Made by a program: the position numbers and the translations under genes
Notes under the pieces: generated by a model
Databases searched by the model: none
Told to the model about the DNA's origin: nothing
Seen by the model: only the letters and a program-made list of their open reading frames with translations
Shown here: in pieces, positions 6,695 to 9,963 of the stretch
Numbering within the stretch: position 1 is the stretch's first letter
Layout of the letters: every line of letters begins with the position of its first letter
Origin: Armatimonadota bacterium
GTDB taxonomy: Bacteria; Armatimonadota; Zipacnadia; Zipacnadales; FEN-943
Reading direction: 5' to 3'
Length of the DNA: 9,963 bases
NCBI GenBank assembly: GCA_026419655.1
Contig: JANZZA010000501.1
Span: 1-9,963 of the forward strand

Positions 6695-7380
6695 CTGAAT
6701 TGCTCCTGGGCTGGCTGGCTGCGTCTTTACGACTGTTACCGGCGCTGCTGCTGGCACCGCCGCTTTCCTGGGCTGGTCTACCCGTTTTTGCCAGGGTTGC
6801 TGTTGCTGCGGTGCTCGCCCTTGCTGTTGCTCCCTTGCTGACGACCACAGTACCCAACGCTCCAGGTGTCTTGGTGAGTGAAGCGGTTGTGGGCTTCTGG
6901 CTGGGCCTCATTGTTGCGTTGCCCTTCTGGGGTCTGCACGTGGCCGGAGCACTGGTCGAGGTCTCCTCGGGTGATGAGGCCCCGGGGGAAGGTCGCTGGA
7001 GCGAGGCAATATACTTGCTAGGGGCGGCCGTACTCGTGGCTGTGCGAGGTCACGCCTGGATCCTGGCCGGACTCCTCGGCAGTTACCGTGCTTGGCCGAT
7101 TGGCACGTCCCCCCTGGCTGCCGGACTGTCGGGCCTATGTGGTGCGGCAACGGAGATGCTTGGTGCCGGCTTGGTGATGGCCCTTCCATTGCTGGGCTTT
7201 GCCGCTGTGGCTCAAGTTGGTGCGTCTTTGGCTGCGAGAGCTGGCGGTGACGTTGCTGCCCTGCCCTTGCGGCCGGCCGTCGTTGTGCTGGGAGTCCTCG
7301 CCATGTTGCCCCTGGTGGGCGCGACAGTATCCCATGAGCTGCAGGCGGTTCTGGTGTTTCTGGCCACGGGGGCGTCGTAG
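6691..7380 (+). CDS. fliR: FliR/SctT-like export gate protein (divergent)
   Basis: FliR caps the FliP ring as a single subunit and closes the export channel. The product has 229 residues with about six hydrophobic segments (about 5-25, 33-52, 60-92, 105-135, 150-178, 190-222). Family-like parts are LRLLPALLLAPPLSWAGLPV near the start (13-31), VVGFWLGLIVALPFWGL (66-82), ALPLLGFAAVAQVGASLAAR (164-183) and the following helix. Two conserved FliR signatures are absent: the DLQMG-type motif after the third helix reads EVSSGDEAPGEG, and the 'AP..N.F' stretch reads AGGDVAAL. The protein is slightly short (usual 250-260). GTG 6691 overlaps the fliQ stop (GTGA) and has GAGGAG at 6679-6684, spacer 6. 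Confidence 0.84.
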   Translation: MTELLLGWLAASLRLLPALLLAPPLSWAGLPVFARVAVAAVLALAVAPLLTTTVPNAPGVLVSEAVVGFWLGLIVALPFWGLHVAGALVEVSSGDEAPGEGRWSEAIYLLGAAVLVAVRGHAWILAGLLGSYRAWPIGTSPLAAGLSGLCGAATEMLGAGLVMALPLLGFAAVAQVGASLAARAGGDVAALPLRPAVVVLGVLAMLPLVGATVSHELQAVLVFLATGAS

Positions 7381-8069
7381 TGCAGATGAGCGACGAGGGC
7401 CTTTATGAACCAACCGAGTGGCACTTGCGGCGGCTGCGCGAGCAGGGGCGGGGGCCGCACAGTGGCGCTGCTCGCGGTGCTGCTGTCCTGGCTGCGGCTT
7501 GCCTGTTGGTTTGGGCTGGCGTTACGCTTCTATCCAGGTTTCTCACCACAAGCCTTCCCCTGGCGGGAGTGGATTCTTCAGCGAAGGCTGCGCAACTATT
7601 GGCCAAGGTCGCTCGTGTATGGAGTCTGGTGGCGCTTCTGGCCGCGGGGTTAGTCGTTATAATGGCGTTTGCCGCGTGGGCCACTGACGCTCTACTCGCT
7701 GGCGTGGCCCACCAGAGGCGCTCGCTAGTTTTGCGAGCACCGCTGCGTTTCGCGGCCCTATGGACATGGTTGGTATCCTCGCTTTTGGGACTTGTGGCAC
7801 TGGCCATGGGCTGTGTGTGGCTGTGGCGCGTGGTGGTTGCAAATCCAGCCGACCCACCTCAGTTTGCTATTGCTTTCACTCGCTCGGCGGCTGTGGCTAT
7901 CGGTGCCATTGCCTTGGGCCTCGCCGTGCTTGACGCGGCCGTGGCCCGCGCGGGCTTTATCTCTTCGGCCCGTATGACCCGGGAGCAGTTTCTCGAAGAG
8001 CAAAAGGAGACAAGCCCGCCGCCAATGGTCGTCCTGCGGCGGGCACCGCGCATGCGCCGGCGGCGTTAA
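7380..8069 (+). CDS. flhB: FlhB/SctU-like export switch protein lacking the self-cleaving C-terminal domain
   Basis: FlhB sits around the FliPQR gate, controls its opening, and through its cytoplasmic domain switches substrate class. The product has 229 residues (about 227 if ATG 7386 is used) against the usual 350-380. The N-terminus, YEPTEWHLRRLREQGRGPHS, matches the FlhB start 'EPTPKKLREARKKGQV'. Four membrane segments lie at about 34-54, 82-105, 129-150 and 167-187, and the linker RMTREQFLEEQKE matches FlhB 'MSREEVKEEYK'. The protein then ends in PRMRRRR, just where the NPTH self-cleavage domain should begin. No frame downstream encodes that domain, so a simple frameshift does not explain the loss. 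GTG 7380 overlaps the fliR stop and has GGGGG at 7368-7372, spacer 7. Confidence 0.88.
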   Translation: MQMSDEGLYEPTEWHLRRLREQGRGPHSGAARGAAVLAAACLLVWAGVTLLSRFLTTSLPLAGVDSSAKAAQLLAKVARVWSLVALLAAGLVVIMAFAAWATDALLAGVAHQRRSLVLRAPLRFAALWTWLVSSLLGLVALAMGCVWLWRVVVANPADPPQFAIAFTRSAAVAIGAIALGLAVLDAAVARAGFISSARMTREQFLEEQKETSPPPMVVLRRAPRMRRRR

Positions 8070-8081
8070 CCTATCGCGAAG

Positions 8082-8126
8082 CACGCCAAGCTGGCGTGGC
8101 AGGCATCGCTTACAGTCTTCTGTAAG
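8082..8126 (+). terminator. Two tandem hairpins after flhB, possible terminator
   Basis: Hairpin one pairs CACGCCA (8082-8088) with TGGCGTG (8092-8098) around AGC. Hairpin two pairs CTTACAG (8109-8115) with CTGTAAG (8120-8126) around TCTT. Both have perfect 7-bp stems, and the first starts 12 bases after the flhB stop. The second is followed only by TCTTCC, not a long T-run, so this may be a weak or Rho-assisted end, or a 3' stabilising structure. Confidence 0.42.
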
Positions 8127-8183
8127 TCTTCCGGCGCGGAGGATATACTGAACCTGATGTATTTCCAAGGGGTTTGCGGGTCC

Positions 8184-8224
8184 GGGGCAGATGGCGGCTG
8201 CCCCATTCTCTCTGGGACGGGCAG
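8184..8224. promoter_or_regulatory. Overlapping alternative hairpins
   Basis: GGGGCAG (8184-8190) can pair perfectly with CTGCCCC (8198-8204), and the same CTGCCC can instead pair with GGGCAG at 8219-8224. The two stems exclude each other, an arrangement seen in attenuators and riboswitch expression platforms. There is no downstream gene on the plus strand in this window, so the meaning is unclear. Chance pairing in GC-rich DNA is a fair alternative. Confidence 0.25.
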
Positions 8225-8339
8225 ACTTCTGGCGGCGGGTATGGTTGAGGCAGTCGAAAGCCTGGGGGTATTTCGGTAACGGCTTGTTTCGGAAGGTTTC
8301 ACTCGGCGGACTGTTCCCAAGGCTGATGTCGGCTTATGG

Positions 8340-8378
8340 AGGGCAAAGGAAAAGTACAACTTCGTGCCCTTGACCTTT
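8340..8378 (+). terminator. Imperfect hairpin followed by a short T-run
   Basis: AGGGCA (8340-8345) pairs with TGCCCT (8365-8370). Inside, AAGT (8352-8355) pairs with ACTT (8359-8362) around ACA. Five bases later comes CTTTTA. This could be the final plus-strand terminator of the export operon, with a transcript running about 300 bases past flhB. Confidence 0.3.
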
Positions 8379-8407
8379 TACTACCATTGTGATTTGTAGA
8401 CGGCAAA

Positions 8408-8427
8408 GAGACTTTTCGAGCAGTCTC
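8408..8427 (-). terminator. Hairpin downstream of jag, possible terminator
   Basis: GAGACT and AGTCTC form a perfect 6-bp stem with an 8-base loop, 27 bases past the jag stop on the minus strand. On that strand it is followed by TTTGCC, a weak T-tract. It is a candidate end for the yidC-jag transcript. Confidence 0.3.
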
Positions 8428-8453
8428 CTCAGAAAAACCGCCCCTAGAGGGTA

Positions 8454-9323
8454 TCAGCGTGGGGAGCGCCCCCGTCCTCTGGCGCCGGTCTGACGCGGAG
8501 CGACGATGAGCTTGCGTCGGTTGCCCTCGCCTTCGGAGTACGTCTCCACGTCGGGGTTATCGCGTAGGGCCAGGTGAATTATGCGGCGTTCGTGGGGCCG
8601 CAGGTCGGTCAGTTCGACTGGCTGGCGGGTACGGCGTGCTTTGGCGGCGGCGGCTGCAGCAAGGTTCTCCAAAGTCTCGCGACGCCGCTGGCGGTAGTTC
8701 TCAGCATCAAGTATGACTCGGGCGCCTCGGGTTACGCTCTTGTTCGCCGCTGCGGCTGTCAGTAGTTGAATAGCGTCCAGGGTAGAGCCGTAGCGACCTA
8801 TGAGCAGGCCCAGGTCCGCTCCGACCAGCTCTATTTGCACTTCGTCGGACCCCGTGTAGCGCAATGCCACCTCCGCTTCGATGCCCATCAACTGGACAAA
8901 TCCTTCCAGGAACTCTCGTGCCTTTTTGGCCACCTCTAGGTTCGGCTCGTCCAGCTCTTCCTCTTCGTAGTCCTCGTCAGACGCCCCACGTGGCTGGGAC
9001 GGTGTGCCAGAGTCTGAAGGCACAGCATCCTCCTCTTCCTCGTAGTCCTCGTCTGTGGCTGAAAGGCTATATCGGGACAGGTCCAGTTCGGACGCTTCAG
9101 TCCGTGCAGGGGCTTCCTCAGCTTTGACTTCCTCGGAACGTGGAGAGAAGGCATCCTCGCGGAGCCGAGCGCGAACTTTATAGGTGCCCCCCAGCTCTCC
9201 TTCAGTCTCACGCGGTTCCTCGACGATTTCTATCTCGATCTTGTCCTCGGACACGCCTAACTGAAAGGCGGCTATCCTTCGGCCTTCGTCTATGGTTTTG
9301 GCGCGTATTTCTATCTCATGCAT
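8454..9323 (-). CDS. jag: Jag/KhpB RNA-binding protein (Jag-N, KH, R3H domains)
   Basis: Jag (KhpB, SpoIIIJ-associated protein) binds RNA and affects cell division and envelope growth in several bacteria. It is usually encoded next to yidC, as here. The product has 289 residues. A Jag-N domain lies at about 1-50 (MHEIEIRAKTIDEG, LGVSEDKIEIEIVEEP). A very acidic linker of about 75 residues contains two copies of DEDYEEEE. The KH domain lies at about 145-210 with GRYG in the GxxG loop, and the R3H domain at about 235-280 with RRIIH as the R-x-x-x-H motif. The tail is basic. I chose ATG 9323 rather than ATG 9332 because the AGAGG at 9333-9337 touches the earlier ATG but lies 9 bases before the later one. 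The linker is longer than in many homologues. Confidence 0.94.
   Translation of the reverse strand: MHEIEIRAKTIDEGRRIAAFQLGVSEDKIEIEIVEEPRETEGELGGTYKVRARLREDAFSPRSEEVKAEEAPARTEASELDLSRYSLSATDEDYEEEEDAVPSDSGTPSQPRGASDEDYEEEELDEPNLEVAKKAREFLEGFVQLMGIEAEVALRYTGSDEVQIELVGADLGLLIGRYGSTLDAIQLLTAAAANKSVTRGARVILDAENYRQRRRETLENLAAAAAAKARRTRQPVELTDLRPHERRIIHLALRDNPDVETYSEGEGNRRKLIVAPRQTGARGRGRSPR
8955..9053 (-). repeat. Two-copy acidic repeat inside jag
   Basis: The octapeptide DEDYEEEE is encoded at 9030-9053 and again at 8955-8978, exactly 75 bases (25 codons) apart. The DNA copies are nearly identical, so a tandem duplication within the linker is likely. The segment between is Ser/Pro/Gly-rich and probably unstructured. 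Confidence 0.7.
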
Positions 9324-9365
9324 CTTGCTCATCCTCTGTATAAGCTTGCAGCCACGCCACCGTCG

Positions 9366-9963
9366 CTATCTGCCTTTGCGCTTCCGCGCAGCGGGCTTGC
9401 CTCTTCTTTGCGGGGTTTCTGCGGCGGGTTTGGGTCTGTTAGACCCGGGATCAGGGCTCGGGCTAGGCCGTTCTTGTTGCTGCCTCTGCGCAGCCTGCTG
9501 GCTCGCTCGCATCATTGCTTCCATGAAGCGGCTGCGGCGAGGGCGTTTCGTGGGCGTTTCCCCACGGGCCTCGCGCCGCCGGACCTGGTAGCGGAAAAGC
9601 CATTGCTCGCCGAAATAGAACAGGTTGCTCGCCAGCCAGTAGAGGATGAACGCCGACGGCAGCGTCTTGAAGAAAAAGAAAAACATCAGCGGCATCATCC
9701 AGGTCATCATCTGTTGCTGCTGGCGCTGGCGTTCGTCGGTTGGCATTGGCTGCATGCGGTTGGCCATCTGCTGGAAGACGACCATGGATGCCGTGTATCC
9801 GATAAGCAGCGGCAAATCTGGAAGGGCCATGTTCCGCACCCACAGGAACTGGCTTTGCGAAAACCGGACAATATAACCGCGGATGCCCTGGTACACGAAA
9901 ATCAAGATGGGCATCTGGATTAGCATGGGCCAGCAGCCGCCGAAGGGATTCACCCCATGCTCC
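9366..9963 (-). CDS. yidC: YidC/Oxa1-type membrane insertase, C-terminal part (5' end outside window)
   Basis: YidC inserts and folds inner-membrane proteins alone or with SecYEG. The frame enters from the right edge of the window (EHGVNPFGGCWPMLIQMPIL) and runs about 199 codons to TAG at 9366-9368. Visible are the conserved GVNPFGGCWPMLIQMPI segment, membrane helices near LPLLIGYTASMVVFQQM and MMTWMMPLMFFFFF, then PSAFILYWLASNLF, the last helix of the fold. A basic, Gln- and Arg-rich tail of about 75 residues follows, ending in RKGR, similar in character to the ribosome-binding tails of some Gram-positive YidC proteins. The short loop FLWVRNMALPDLPLL is of the type seen in Terrabacteria-like YidC. 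The first helices, including the usual hydrophilic-groove arginine, are upstream of the window. jag starts 42 bases downstream, so the two are probably one operon. Confidence 0.96.
   Translation of the reverse strand, partial: EHGVNPFGGCWPMLIQMPILIFVYQGIRGYIVRFSQSQFLWVRNMALPDLPLLIGYTASMVVFQQMANRMQPMPTDERQRQQQQMMTWMMPLMFFFFFKTLPSAFILYWLASNLFYFGEQWLFRYQVRRREARGETPTKRPRRSRFMEAMMRASQQAAQRQQQERPSPSPDPGSNRPKPAAETPQRRGKPAARKRKGR

Larger units (their letters stand above)
8070..8453. other. Gene-free region between convergent export operon and jag
   Basis: These 384 bases separate the 3' ends of flhB (plus) and jag (minus). I find no convincing gene. Open frames on both strands lack ribosome binding sites and recognisable products. 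The stretch contains several inverted repeats (8082-8098, 8109-8126, 8184-8224, 8340-8370, 8408-8427), annotated separately. It looks like a bidirectional termination zone, though it is long for that purpose. A structured non-coding RNA is possible, but I recognise no known RNA family (no RNase P, tmRNA, SRP or 6S signatures). Confidence 0.5.

Noticed and set aside
8040..8200. Frameshift that could restore the FlhB C-terminal domain
   Set aside because: None of the three downstream plus-strand frames encodes an NPTH motif or the flanking FlhB_C sequence, so the domain is absent rather than shifted.
8157..8279. Possible small plus-strand gene of about 40 codons starting MYFQGVCGSG
   Set aside because: It has no ribosome binding site, spans the alternative hairpins, and its product resembles nothing known.
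8066..8359. Possible minus-strand 97-codon gene between flhB and jag
   Set aside because: Its composition is unremarkable, I see no ribosome binding site, it overlaps several hairpins, and it runs into the end of flhB.

Overview
The window is GC-rich bacterial chromosome with tightly packed, often overlapping genes and frequent GTG/TTG starts. It carries no mobile elements, tRNAs or CRISPR. The YidC is of the compact 'VNPFGGCWPMLIQMPI' type with a basic tail, and it is followed by a Jag/KhpB gene. That arrangement is common near the replication origin in Terrabacteria-type phyla (Firmicutes, Chloroflexota, Armatimonadota and others). I cannot name the organism from sequence alone.

Layout. 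(1) Positions 1-1068, plus strand: the C-terminal part of NAD-dependent DNA ligase LigA. (2) Positions 1283-8069, plus strand: one compact array of ten genes in the order of a flagellar export operon: a very short FliF/SctJ-like ring protein, FliH, the FliI ATPase, a FliJ-like coiled coil, a FliM/SctQ-like SpoA protein, FliN, FliO, FliP, FliQ, FliR and FlhB, counting FliM-like and FliN as the paired C-ring genes. Most junctions overlap by 1-23 bases, so translation is probably coupled. (3) Positions 8070-8453: a gene-free stretch between convergent transcription units, holding several hairpins. (4) Positions 8454-9963, minus strand: jag/khpB preceded by yidC, whose 5' end lies outside the window.

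The array is the most interesting part. It has the parts of a type III export machine: ATPase complex FliH-FliI-FliJ, C-ring/sorting-platform proteins FliM-like and FliN, and membrane gate FliO-P-Q-R-FlhB. It has no filament, hook or rod gene, no FliE, FliG, FliK or FliL, no secretin and no FlhA. Several parts are cut down. The ring protein keeps only one ring-building domain, a signal peptide and one membrane segment. The FliM-like protein keeps only a recognisable C-terminal SpoA domain. FlhB ends just before the domain carrying the NPTH self-cleavage site. The frames are clean and have good ribosome binding sites. I infer a reduced, flagellum-derived, probably non-motile type III export apparatus that may be functionally new. 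The alternative is a relic missing essential parts, unless FlhA is encoded elsewhere.
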